A DNA stretch of 14,588 nucleotides from BP-133 sp040756995 (GTDB lineage Bacteria > Actinomycetota > Acidimicrobiia > IMCC26256 > BP-133). The DNA is taken from positions 1-14,588 of the forward strand of contig JBFLYK010000091.1 in NCBI GenBank assembly GCA_040756995.1, written 5' to 3'. The position numbers and the translations under genes were made by a program. Shown piece by piece: positions 1-5,825 of the stretch. Under the pieces are notes generated by a model that was given only the letters and a program-made list of their open reading frames with translations, made no database searches and was not told the DNA's origin. Each line of letters opens with the position of its first letter. Within the stretch, counting starts at the first letter, position 1.

Positions 1-17
1 GGGTGGCGTCCCATTGG

Positions 18-48
18 CGGTGTAAATCTCGCCGGGCGCAGGCTCCTT
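18..48 (+). repeat. Left terminal inverted repeat of IS256-like element
   Basis: The first 11 bases are identical to the complement of the right end. A second block (GGGCGCAGGCTCCTT, 34-48) matches GGGCGTAGGTTCCTT at the other end with two differences. The spacer is 5 bases here and 6 at the right end. Confidence 0.85.
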
Positions 49-58
49 GTCGGTGATC

Positions 59-1369
59 CTATGCGGCGGCTGTGACAGTTTCGACGACCGGGGTGACGTC
101 GTTGCTGTGGAGGGTGGGCGGGTCGAAGAGCTGGCGGCGGATCTCTTGAAGCTGGCGGACGGCGGTGGGGGTCATGACGACGCCGCGCCAGCCTCGGCTG
201 GCCCGGTCGAGGACGGCCCAGACGAGGGAAACGCAGCTGCGCTCGCCGGGGAGACGGCCGATGACCTTGACCCGGCGGCGGGTCTCCCCGAAGGTCCGCT
301 CGATGAAGTTGGAGTGCCGTATCCGCTTGTGGTGCCCGGCGGGGAAGCGCAGGTGGGTGAGGAGGCTGGGCAGGTCATCATGGAGGCAGGCCACGGCGGC
401 GGGGAAGCGCTTCTCGTAGCGGGCGGTGAAGGTGGCGACCCGGGCCCGGGCCGCAGCGATGGCCGCCTCGCCGGGGTCGGCGTCGAGGTCGTCGAAGATC
501 TTCCAGAACTCGGCCTTCACCTCGGCCTGGTCGGCGACGGGCACCTTGGCGAGGATGTTGCGGGCCCGGTGGATCAGACAGCGTTGCCGCAGGCTGTGGG
601 GGAAGACGAGCTCCACGGCACCGATGAGGCCGGGAGCGCCGTCGGAGATGACGAGGAGCGGGGCCCGTAGCCCTCGACGGACCATGCCGGTGAGGAACCC
701 CTCCCAGGCGTCGATCGACTCGCTGGCGCCCGGCTCCAGGCCGACCAGGACGGGCTTGCCTTCGGTGGTGATGCCCCAGGCGGCCAGCACCGGCTCGGCC
801 CGGGAACCGTCGTGCATCTTGAAGTGGGAGCCGTCCAGGTACAGGTACTCGAGGTGCACGTCGTCGAGGCGTCGGTGCTTCCAGGCGTCGAACTCGCCCT
901 TGATTGCCTCGCAGACCCGCGACACGGTCGATTTCGACAGCGCCGCCTCGCTGCCCAGCGCCTCGCCCAGGGCCGCTTCCACGTCCCGGACGGACAGGCC
1001 CCGCACGAACCCGGCGATGACCAGGCTCTCCAGCGCATTGGTGCGGGTCACGCCGACCCCGAGCAGCCGGGAAGCGAACGCCTCGTCCGTTCCCCGCAGC
1101 TTCGGCCGGTCGATGGTCACCGGGCCGGCCGTCGTCCTGATCGTCGTCGGGCAGTGCCCGTTCCGGCTCCCTTCCCGGACCCGCTCCCCATGGGAGTAAC
1201 GCTCCCGGCCCAGGAACTCGGTCACCTCGGCCTCCACTGCCGTCTGCATCAGCAGACGCACCCCGAGGCGGGCCACGTCCTCGAGCACGTCGGCCAGGTC
1301 GCGCTCGGACGCGAACAATTCATCGATCTCAGCGCGGATGCGCTCCAGAGGGGATACTCGCGTAGTCAC
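59..1369 (-). CDS. IS256-family (Mutator-type) DDE transposase
   Basis: 436 residues, the usual length for IS256 transposases, which move the element by a copy-paste route through an excised circle. The DDE catalytic core is visible. The first Asp is in YLYLDGSHFKM (about residue 178), the second in VISDGAPGL (about 243), followed by the family signature C-x2-H-x2-RN, and the Glu is in NFIERTFGETRRR (about 358). The N-terminal part carries the usual LGRERYSHGERVREGSRNG region. The frame is intact from ATG to stop with no frameshift, so the protein is probably functional. It is the only gene in the element and reads away from the integrase remnant. Confidence 0.95.
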   Translation of the reverse strand: MTTRVSPLERIRAEIDELFASERDLADVLEDVARLGVRLLMQTAVEAEVTEFLGRERYSHGERVREGSRNGHCPTTIRTTAGPVTIDRPKLRGTDEAFASRLLGVGVTRTNALESLVIAGFVRGLSVRDVEAALGEALGSEAALSKSTVSRVCEAIKGEFDAWKHRRLDDVHLEYLYLDGSHFKMHDGSRAEPVLAAWGITTEGKPVLVGLEPGASESIDAWEGFLTGMVRRGLRAPLLVISDGAPGLIGAVELVFPHSLRQRCLIHRARNILAKVPVADQAEVKAEFWKIFDDLDADPGEAAIAAARARVATFTARYEKRFPAAVACLHDDLPSLLTHLRFPAGHHKRIRHSNFIERTFGETRRRVKVIGRLPGERSCVSLVWAVLDRASRGWRGVVMTPTAVRQLQEIRRQLFDPPTLHSNDVTPVVETVTAAA

Positions 1370-1407
1370 GGGTGTAGGTCTCCTTCCTCGCTTTGCAATG
1401 GCTTTGG

Positions 1408-1439
1408 AAGGAACCTACGCCCGTGATCGATTTACACCG
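1408..1439 (-). repeat. Right terminal inverted repeat of IS256-like element
   Basis: Inverted copy of the left end. The outer edge falls at about 1438-1439, just upstream of the transposase start, and marks where integrase coding sequence resumes. Confidence 0.85.
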
Positions 1440-1659
1440 GGGACTGGACGCCACCTACGTCGGGACCGCCATCGCCAATGCCGGTGACGTAACAGCGGCA
1501 AGCCGTCGGCTCGGCCACAGCCGGAAATCCACGACGCTAGACCTCTATGTGCACGGCGACGTCGAACGGGACCGGGCCGCCGCCGAGGTCATGGGACGCC
1601 TACTCGGTGAGGCGTCGGGGCGGCGCCAAGAACTCCCGGATGGCGGTGGCCGGGACTAG
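1440..1659 (+). pseudogene. C-terminal remnant of a tyrosine recombinase/integrase, truncated by the IS
   Basis: About 73 residues after the IS edge resemble the end of a phage-type integrase catalytic domain. The stretch SRRLGHSRKSTTLDLYVH carries the LGH box (third catalytic motif) and the Tyr nucleophile (codon 1546-1548). The upstream half, with the catalytic Arg and the H-x-x-R motif, is absent. The open frame continues leftward only into the IS right end, where a chance ATG at 1393 exists. The natural role would be integration and excision of the element by site-specific recombination. Its 3' end overlaps the end of the opposing excisionase-like gene by 60 bases. Without the N-terminal part the protein cannot be active, so the element may be locked in place unless another integrase acts on it. 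Confidence 0.8.
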
Positions 1660-1824
1660 GACCCGCCGCCCAGCCTTGACGGAGCGGATGTCGCCCCGCT
1701 TCAGCATCACCCGTAGATAGACCTCGCTGAGCCCGAGCATCCCGGCGGCCTGGGGCACGGTGTAGGCCCGCAGCTCGTCGGGGATCGCCGGCTCTGGGAA
1801 CGGCTCTTCGATCAGTTCCCGCAT
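1600..1824 (-). CDS. Excisionase-like HTH (MerR/HTH_17 type) DNA-binding protein
   Basis: 74 residues, essentially one winged-helix domain of the excisionase type: YTVPQAAGMLGLSEVYLRVM (about residues 21-40) is the helix-turn-helix, and VKAGRRVLVPATAIREFL (about 48-65) is the hairpin and final helix. Such proteins bind attachment-site DNA and steer the integrase toward excision, or act as small regulators. The position supports an Xis role: it faces the integrase remnant, with overlapping 3' ends. The ATG at 1822-1824 lies within the last codons of the upstream HTH-SSB gene (13-base overlap), so translational coupling is likely; no strong ribosome site of its own is seen. The assignment to the domain family is firm, the excisionase role is inferred. 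Confidence 0.8.
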   Translation of the reverse strand: MRELIEEPFPEPAIPDELRAYTVPQAAGMLGLSEVYLRVMLKRGDIRSVKAGRRVLVPATAIREFLAPPRRLTE

Positions 1825-2396
1825 GGCCGTGACTCGCTGCGATGCGTTGGGCGGATCGCGTCGGCGACGACCTCAAAGCGGCTGTGGCGTGCGCCATCGT
1901 CCGTTGTCCAAACCCGCTGGCCCAGGCGGCCGATGACCGTCACGTGGTCGCCGTCGCCGTACCCTGCAGCGGCTTCGGCGGCAGTCTCGAAGGCCACAAC
2001 CTCGATGTGGAGCGGCCCGCGGGGTTGGCCGTCGCGGCGACGCCGGGACACTGCGAGTCGAAGGGTGCAGACCGCCACACCGGCGCGGGACATTCGGAGC
2101 TCGGGCTGGCGAGCGATCGTTCCCGTCAGGTAGACGGCATTGAGGTCTGTGCCGCCAGAGACTGGCGCACCTTCGGTCGGAGCCGGGCCGCCGTCTCGGG
2201 AACCGCCGTGCTGCCCAATGGGCGGCGGCGCGAGGAGCTCTTCGAGGACATGACAGGGGATGACGACTCGACGGCCCACCTGTACGCCTCGCAGCTCACC
2301 GTTTCGGACACTGTCGTAGATCTTCCATTTGGACACGCCGAGGATGGCTGCTGCCTCATCGGCGCTGTATGTCATCCGTCGCGGCTCAAGGGCCAT
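1812..2396 (-). CDS. Fusion of an excisionase-type HTH domain with a single-stranded DNA-binding (SSB) OB fold
   Basis: 194 residues. Residues about 9-58 form an HTH_17 domain (TYSADEAAAILGVSKWKIYD then VGRRVVIPCHVLEELL), close in pattern to the next gene. After a Gly/Pro-rich linker (59-82), residues 84-182 read as a complete bacterial SSB fold: NAVYLTGTIARQPELR, AVCTLRLAVSRRR, PLHIEVVAFETAAEAA, GDHVTVIGRL and FEVVADAI. The C-terminus lacks the acidic DDDIPF-like tip with which housekeeping SSBs recruit partners, ending instead in RSESRPCGN. The start is ATG at 2396, preceded by a strong purine-rich site (GAGGAAGGAG at about 2411-2420). It is the first gene of a two-gene minus-strand unit and diverges from the DtxR-type gene. 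An inferred role is coating single-stranded transfer or recombination DNA at a specific element sequence. Confidence 0.85.
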   Translation of the reverse strand: MALEPRRMTYSADEAAAILGVSKWKIYDSVRNGELRGVQVGRRVVIPCHVLEELLAPPPIGQHGGSRDGGPAPTEGAPVSGGTDLNAVYLTGTIARQPELRMSRAGVAVCTLRLAVSRRRRDGQPRGPLHIEVVAFETAAEAAAGYGDGDHVTVIGRLGQRVWTTDDGARHSRFEVVADAIRPTHRSESRPCGN

Positions 2397-2543
2397 GTCG
2401 ATCCGGTTCTCCTTCCTCTGTCGCCGACAGGGATCGAGTGTGTCTTCACCCCACCTATGCGCGTCAGAGGCCGGGGATGCGACGGCCCGATAAGGTGCTC
2501 GGTTGGCCAGCTATCTGTTGACCGGGGCGCGGAGCCTTTGGAC
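2397..2543. promoter_or_regulatory. Divergent intergenic region between the HTH-SSB and DtxR-type genes
   Basis: This 147-base gap separates two divergent genes and must carry promoters for both. A purine-rich ribosome site for the minus-strand gene is visible at about 2411-2420, and a weak GGAG at 2531-2534 for the plus-strand gene. I looked for a DtxR/IdeR-type 19-bp palindrome and saw none, and no clear -35/-10 pair stands out. Confidence 0.45.
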
Positions 2544-3290
2544 ATGCCCGACGACAAGACGGTCAGCGACGACGACTTGGGGCACCAGCCTCAGCTACCG
2601 GAGCTCGCCCCGGCGCCCTTCACTGAGGCTCTCGACCAGTACCTCGAAGCGATCCTCGAACTCGAAGAGGAAGGCGCCCGCGTCATTCAGGCGCGCCTCG
2701 TTGCCCGCCTCGGCATCTCCCCACCTTCGGTCTCGGAGATGTTCCGCCGTCTCCGTGCCGAGGGATACGTCAGCGTCGCCGCCGACCGTACCGTGAGCTT
2801 GACGGAGAAGGGCCGAGAAGCGGCCACCGCCATCGTTCGTCGCCACCGGCTGGCCGAACGGTTCCTCGTCGACGTCCTCGGGCTCCCCTGGCATCGGTCC
2901 CATGTGGAAGCGCGCCGCTGGGAGCACGCAATCTCTGCCGACGTGGAGAGTTTGATCGACGCGAAGCTGGAGAATCCCCAGACGTGCCCTCACGGCAATC
3001 CCATTCCTGGAAGCGGTGTCCTCGCCGAAGACCTCGTCCCGCTGTCCGAGACCCAGGTCGGCGAGCGCCTCCGCCTGGAGCGGGTGAGCGAAGAACTTGA
3101 GATGGACTATGACGCCCTCGTCTACCTTGACCGTCACGGCTTCATTCCTGGAGCCGAAGGGGTTGTCAGCACCGTCGCGCCCGACCGGACGCGTCTCTTG
3201 ACCGTCGGTGATAGCACCATCGCGGTCGGCCGCGAGCTGGCGACCAAGCTCTACATACGGCGGCTCAAGCTGAGGGCAGGGAAGGCATAG
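2544..3290 (+). CDS. DtxR/IdeR/MntR-family regulator with altered primary metal site
   Basis: 248 residues with the three-domain layout of IdeR/DtxR: winged HTH (about 28-90, ARLGISPPSVSEMFRRLRAEG), dimer and metal-binding helices (91-145), and a C-terminal SH3-like/FeoA-type domain (about 163-240). The bridging motif GNPIPG is at 151-156. Aligning to DtxR by the HRLAE and RWEH motifs, His101, Glu105 and His120 match the ancillary metal site (H79, E83, H98), and Glu127/His128 match E105/H106. However, Gln32 stands where DtxR has Met10 (Asp8 in MntR), and Arg124 where DtxR has Cys102. The start is ATG 2544 with GGAG nine bases upstream; the frame is open far upstream but without coding character. 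The family represses iron or manganese genes; here the cofactor response may differ or be lost. Confidence 0.9.
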   Translation: MPDDKTVSDDDLGHQPQLPELAPAPFTEALDQYLEAILELEEEGARVIQARLVARLGISPPSVSEMFRRLRAEGYVSVAADRTVSLTEKGREAATAIVRRHRLAERFLVDVLGLPWHRSHVEARRWEHAISADVESLIDAKLENPQTCPHGNPIPGSGVLAEDLVPLSETQVGERLRLERVSEELEMDYDALVYLDRHGFIPGAEGVVSTVAPDRTRLLTVGDSTIAVGRELATKLYIRRLKLRAGKA

Positions 3291-3373
3291 CCCCCAGGGT
3301 GGGCCGTCTAGCTCAGGGCTTCACGATCTAGCGCAACTGCCCCACTGGCGACCGAGCAGGTTTGTACAGACTG

Positions 3374-3394
3374 GTCGCTCCCGCCGGGAGCGAC
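3374..3394. promoter_or_regulatory. Perfect 9-bp hairpin downstream of the DtxR-type gene
   Basis: GTCGCTCCC and its complement GGGAGCGAC are separated by three bases (GCC). The hairpin lies 84 bases after the DtxR-type stop and about 90 bases before the small ORF that precedes parB. There is no following T-tract, so it is not a standard intrinsic terminator; it could end transcription in a high-GC host or be a protein-binding site. Confidence 0.4.
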
Positions 3395-3480
3395 GGGGGA
3401 TCGCGCACCCGGGATCGTGACGTCAGGCGGTCCACGGACGGGTCCGGCGTCGAGCGACGGCTCGGGCGACCGGATCGGAA

Positions 3481-3500
3481 GTTGACAGTGAAGTGTCAAC
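3481..3500. promoter_or_regulatory. Palindromic site, copy 1 (GTTGACA-N6-TGTCAAC)
   Basis: Perfect 7-bp arms GTTGACA and TGTCAAC around a 6-base centre. It matches the site at 5123-5142 at 17 of 20 positions. It spans the likely start codon of the small ORF and lies upstream of parB, so it suits an autoregulatory operator or a ParB-type centromere site. Which protein binds cannot be told from the sequence. Confidence 0.65.
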
Positions 3501-3787
3501 TCCGCTGGGGCCAGGCGCAGCTGTTCCCAGAGGATCGAGCGTCTGGTGGTCCGCGCCGCTATCGCGTCTTCGACTGTTCAACCTGGGGACCGGCGACAAC
3601 GAGTCTGGCGCTGGCCACCGCCCAGGCACGGGCTGTCGCTCTCACCGGACGGTCAGCCCTCATCTGGAGCGACGAAGGGACCGGCGTGACCGTGACCAGA
3701 ACCAGCCCCGGAGGGTTCGACGTCGCCGTCTACTGCGGAGCGCTCTGGGCGGAGCTGTGCCGCACCCTGCTCGACCGACACGGATGA
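3488..3787 (+). CDS. Small hypothetical protein upstream of parB
   Basis: About 99 residues if read from GTG 3488 (a TTG at 3482 is also in frame; no ATG and no strong ribosome site is present). I do not recognise a family. The second half (TGVTVTRTSPGGFDVAVYCG) looks like alternating beta-strands, followed by a short helix rich in Leu. G/C dominates third codon positions, which supports real coding. The stop codon lies inside the ribosome-binding region of parB, so the two genes are probably co-transcribed and coupled. The presumed start lies inside the palindrome at 3481-3500, so a protein bound there would also control this gene. Confidence 0.5.
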   Translation: MKCQLRWGQAQLFPEDRASGGPRRYRVFDCSTWGPATTSLALATAQARAVALTGRSALIWSDEGTGVTVTRTSPGGFDVAVYCGALWAELCRTLLDRHG

Positions 3788-3801
3788 AGGAGGACCTCCC
3801 T

Positions 3802-5127
3802 GTGACAACCACCACCACCGACAGCCGGATCGTCGCGGTACCGCTCGACGAGCTCGAACCGGCCGACGACAACCTGCGCGGACCAGTGGGCGACGTGAGC
3901 GAGCTGGCTCGCAGCATCGCCGGCGTCGGCGTTATTGAGCCGCTGGTCGTCGTGCCCTTGGACGGTGAGCCCCGTCGTTACCGCATCGTGGCCGGACACC
4001 GGCGCCATCTGGCCGCGGCCAAGGCTGGACTGGACACCGTGCCGTGTCTAGTCCGGGAGATGACCGAGGCTGAACGCGTCGAGGTCATGCTCGTGGAGAA
4101 TCTCCAGCGCAGCGAGATCCCGGTATTGGCGGAAGCCACCGGCTACTTCCGGCTGGTGAGCGAGCACGGCTACACCATCCGCCGGCTTGCCCGGCAGGTC
4201 GGCCGTTCAGAGCGCCACGTGCGAGCCCGCCTCGCTCTGCTGGAGCTTCCCGACGCCGCCCAGGACGCCGTTCAGAAGAACGAGCTCACCATCGGACAGG
4301 CCGAGGCCCTGCTCGCCGCCAAGGACAAGCCCGCGGTCATCGAGGCGATCCTGGCCGAACCGGAATGGCGGCGGCGGGACATGGACCAGGTCGTGGCCGA
4401 CGCCCTCCGCCGCGCCGGCCACGAGGAACGCCGAGAGGCCCTGGTCACCGAACTCGAGGAAGCGGGCGTGCGCGTCGTTCCGTCAGAGGGGTACCGACCC
4501 AAGAGCTACCTGCGCCTCTCCAACCTTGGCATCGACGAGGCTGCCCACCAGGACGAAACCTGCCACGCCGTCGTGGTGGAGACCGGCTACGTCGGGCCGA
4601 CCACCGTGGCGGTGTGCACCGATCGCCGCCGCCACAGCCGACGGGCATCAGCGGGTGACCGAAGTGACCTGCAGGTCGACGCCAAACCGGACCCTGAACG
4701 CGAGCGAGCGAAGGAACGGCGGCGCCTCGCCCAGCGACGCCAGGAATTCGTGCGTTCCCGACTCACAACTCGACTGCCGAAGGCAGCGGCCGTCGACCTG
4801 CTCGTGGCGGCCCTCCTCGACCGGGCGAACACGAATGACGCCGGGCGGGCCGGATCGCTCCTGGAGCTGACCGCCCGACCGGGCCGGTACGGCGACGACT
4901 GGCACGGTGCGCTCGGAGACCTCGCAGCCCGCAGCGAACCCGACCGGCTCCGTGTCGGCGTGGCCTTGGCGTCGGCGATGGCTGAGGCGAGGATCGCGGC
5001 CTGCGGCTACAGGACCGGTAGCGAGCGGTACCTGGATTTCATCTGCTCGCTCGGCTATGAGCGGGAACCCGATGAGCTTGCGCTCCCACCGGACGAGCCT
5101 GCCGACCCTGTGCCGCCCGAGAGTTGA
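3802..5127 (+). CDS. parB: ParB/Spo0J-family partition-like protein
   Basis: 441 residues from GTG 3802, chosen because a strong site (GAAGGAGG, 3786-3793) sits eight bases before it; an in-frame ATG at 3784 overlaps that site. The N-terminal ParB/CTPase domain covers about residues 10-120, with VAGHRRHLAAAKAG (about 63-76, the GERR-type motif with Glu replaced by His) and ENLQRSE (99-105). The central HTH domain (about 125-180) contains YTIRRLARQVGRSERHVRAR. The C-terminal 250 residues are longer than in chromosomal ParB and carry a basic ERERAKERRRLAQRRQE segment. ParB proteins bind parS and slide along DNA as CTP-dependent clamps, working with a ParA ATPase. The only ParA-like gene here lacks the P-loop lysines, so this may be an element-specific regulator rather than a classical partition protein. 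Confidence 0.85.
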   Translation: MTTTTTDSRIVAVPLDELEPADDNLRGPVGDVSELARSIAGVGVIEPLVVVPLDGEPRRYRIVAGHRRHLAAAKAGLDTVPCLVREMTEAERVEVMLVENLQRSEIPVLAEATGYFRLVSEHGYTIRRLARQVGRSERHVRARLALLELPDAAQDAVQKNELTIGQAEALLAAKDKPAVIEAILAEPEWRRRDMDQVVADALRRAGHEERREALVTELEEAGVRVVPSEGYRPKSYLRLSNLGIDEAAHQDETCHAVVVETGYVGPTTVAVCTDRRRHSRRASAGDRSDLQVDAKPDPERERAKERRRLAQRRQEFVRSRLTTRLPKAAAVDLLVAALLDRANTNDAGRAGSLLELTARPGRYGDDWHGALGDLAARSEPDRLRVGVALASAMAEARIAACGYRTGSERYLDFICSLGYEREPDELALPPDEPADPVPPES

Positions 5128-5142
5128 CACTGACGTGTCAAA
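5123..5142. promoter_or_regulatory. Palindromic site, copy 2 (TTGACAC-N4-GTGTCAA)
   Basis: Perfect 7-bp arms TTGACAC (5124-5130) and GTGTCAA (5135-5141) around TGAC. It is the second copy of the site at 3481-3500 and overlaps the parB stop codon. It lies about 90 bases before the start of the next gene, so it may couple control of the two transcription units or be a ParB-binding site. Confidence 0.65.
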
Positions 5143-5159
5143 ACGAACTCGCTTCACCA

Positions 5160-5176
5160 GTCAGGTTTCCCTTGAC
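5160..5176. promoter_or_regulatory. 17-bp operator-like repeat, copy 1
   Basis: GTCAGGTTTCCCTTGAC, an imperfect palindrome (arms GTCAGG and CTTGAC). It matches the copy 35 bases downstream at 14 of 17 positions. Its right arm overlaps TTGACG (5172-5177), a possible -35 element, although the TATGGT at 5191-5196 is only 13 bases further on, shorter than ideal. Confidence 0.5.
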
Positions 5177-5194
5177 GAATCGATGTGTCCTATG

Positions 5195-5211
5195 GTCAGG
5201 TTTTTCCTGAC
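5195..5211. promoter_or_regulatory. 17-bp operator-like repeat, copy 2
   Basis: GTCAGGTTTTTCCTGAC, a perfect palindrome with 6-bp arms around TTTTT. It ends seven bases before the ribosome-binding site of the next gene (GGAGGGGGG, 5218-5226), a position where a bound repressor would block transcription or translation. Confidence 0.55.
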
Positions 5212-5233
5212 GTGAATGGAGGGGGGCAACGAA

Positions 5234-5710
5234 ATGATCCTCGTCGATCCCCAGGCATGGGTGGCAGCACACGATCCACTGACGGTTGTGCCGCTCCGTG
5301 ATCCGGTGGTGGAGGCGGTGGGCCACGGTCCGCGCAGCGGATACGTGGAAGCGTTCTGGCTGCCCGTTCTCGGGCCTTCAGCGGTGGTCGCCGCTCGTCA
5401 CCTGTCGGCACGACTGGAGGGCTCACCCGAAGGCGTCACCGTCTCGCTGACGGTGCTGGCCCGGCAGCTGGGCCTCGGAGCCGGCACCGGTCGCAACGCC
5501 CCGGTGATCAAGTCGCTGGCCCGGCTGACGGTCTTTGGCCTGGCCCGCTCGGAGGGTGACGTCTTCGCCCTGCGCCTCGCATTCCCGCCGCTCGCCCGGC
5601 GTCACCTCCGGCGCTTGTCACCCCAGCTCATCGAGGCGCACCGTGTCCTGACCGAAGCACCGCTCCGGACCGACGACATCGCAGCGGTGGCCCACGCCAC
5701 GCGCTGCTGA
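5234..5710 (+). CDS. Hypothetical protein with a winged-helix-like core
   Basis: 158 residues from ATG 5234, preceded by a strong GGAGGGGGG site; the in-frame ATG at 5216 has no ribosome site. No named family is assigned. The opening DPVVEAVGHGPRSGYVEAFWLPVLGPS (about 23-49) has the look of a conserved block. Residues about 68-118 have winged-helix character: VTVSLTVLARQLGLG as the first helices, RNAPVIKSLARLTVFGLA as a putative recognition helix, then a hairpin in SEGDVFALRLAF. The C-terminal segment is basic (PLARRHLRRL). A DNA-binding role is inferred. It lies directly behind three palindromic sites and before a MinD/ParA-like gene, so it could be the repressor of this module or an adaptor that replaces a centromere-binding protein. 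Confidence 0.7.
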   Translation: MILVDPQAWVAAHDPLTVVPLRDPVVEAVGHGPRSGYVEAFWLPVLGPSAVVAARHLSARLEGSPEGVTVSLTVLARQLGLGAGTGRNAPVIKSLARLTVFGLARSEGDVFALRLAFPPLARRHLRRLSPQLIEAHRVLTEAPLRTDDIAAVAHATRC

Positions 5711-5757
5711 GCCGCCCGACGCCCGGGCCGGTCGGGGAAGTCCGTGTCCCGGGCGGC
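5711..5757. terminator. GC-rich nested inverted repeat after the winged-helix-like gene
   Basis: GCCGCCCG right after the stop (5711-5718) pairs with CGGGCGGC at 5750-5757. An inner alternative pairs GCCCGGG (5721-5727) with CCCGGGC (5748-5754). There is no T-tract. It may be a terminator or attenuator between this gene and the MinD-like gene, and the two pairings are mutually exclusive. Confidence 0.4.
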
Positions 5758-5825
5758 GGGCTTATCGCACGACCAACTCGTCCACAAGTCCACCGTCCGT
5801 TCAGATCCACGTTCAGGAGGTCGAC

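Larger units (their letters stand above)
18..1439 (-). mobile_element. IS256-family insertion sequence (complete)
   Basis: The element is bounded by imperfect terminal inverted repeats and contains one transposase gene filling nearly its whole length, the normal IS256 layout (about 1.4 kb). The outermost 11 bases match exactly in inverted orientation (CGGTGTAAATC at 18-28 against its complement at 1429-1439). After a variable 5-6 base spacer a 15-base block matches with two differences (34-48 against 1408-1422). IS256 elements usually leave an 8-9 bp target duplication, but bases 9-17 and 1440-1448 do not match, so no duplication is seen. The right end lies directly against a truncated integrase reading frame, which indicates that the element, or a rearrangement at it, broke that gene. 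Confidence 0.9.

Noticed and set aside
1842..2543. Long plus-strand open frame upstream of and in frame with the DtxR-type gene
   Set aside because: It is antisense to the well-supported HTH-SSB gene and has no family-like sequence; the regulator's conserved part fits a start at 2544.
3300..3360. tRNA-like start (GTCTAGCTCAGG) after the DtxR-type gene
   Set aside because: The D-arm partner, anticodon arm and T-loop GTTCNAN motif cannot be placed, so no cloverleaf forms.
3418..3425. Palindrome TGACGTCA
   Set aside because: An 8-bp palindrome alone is expected by chance in a window of this size and has no second copy in a matching context.
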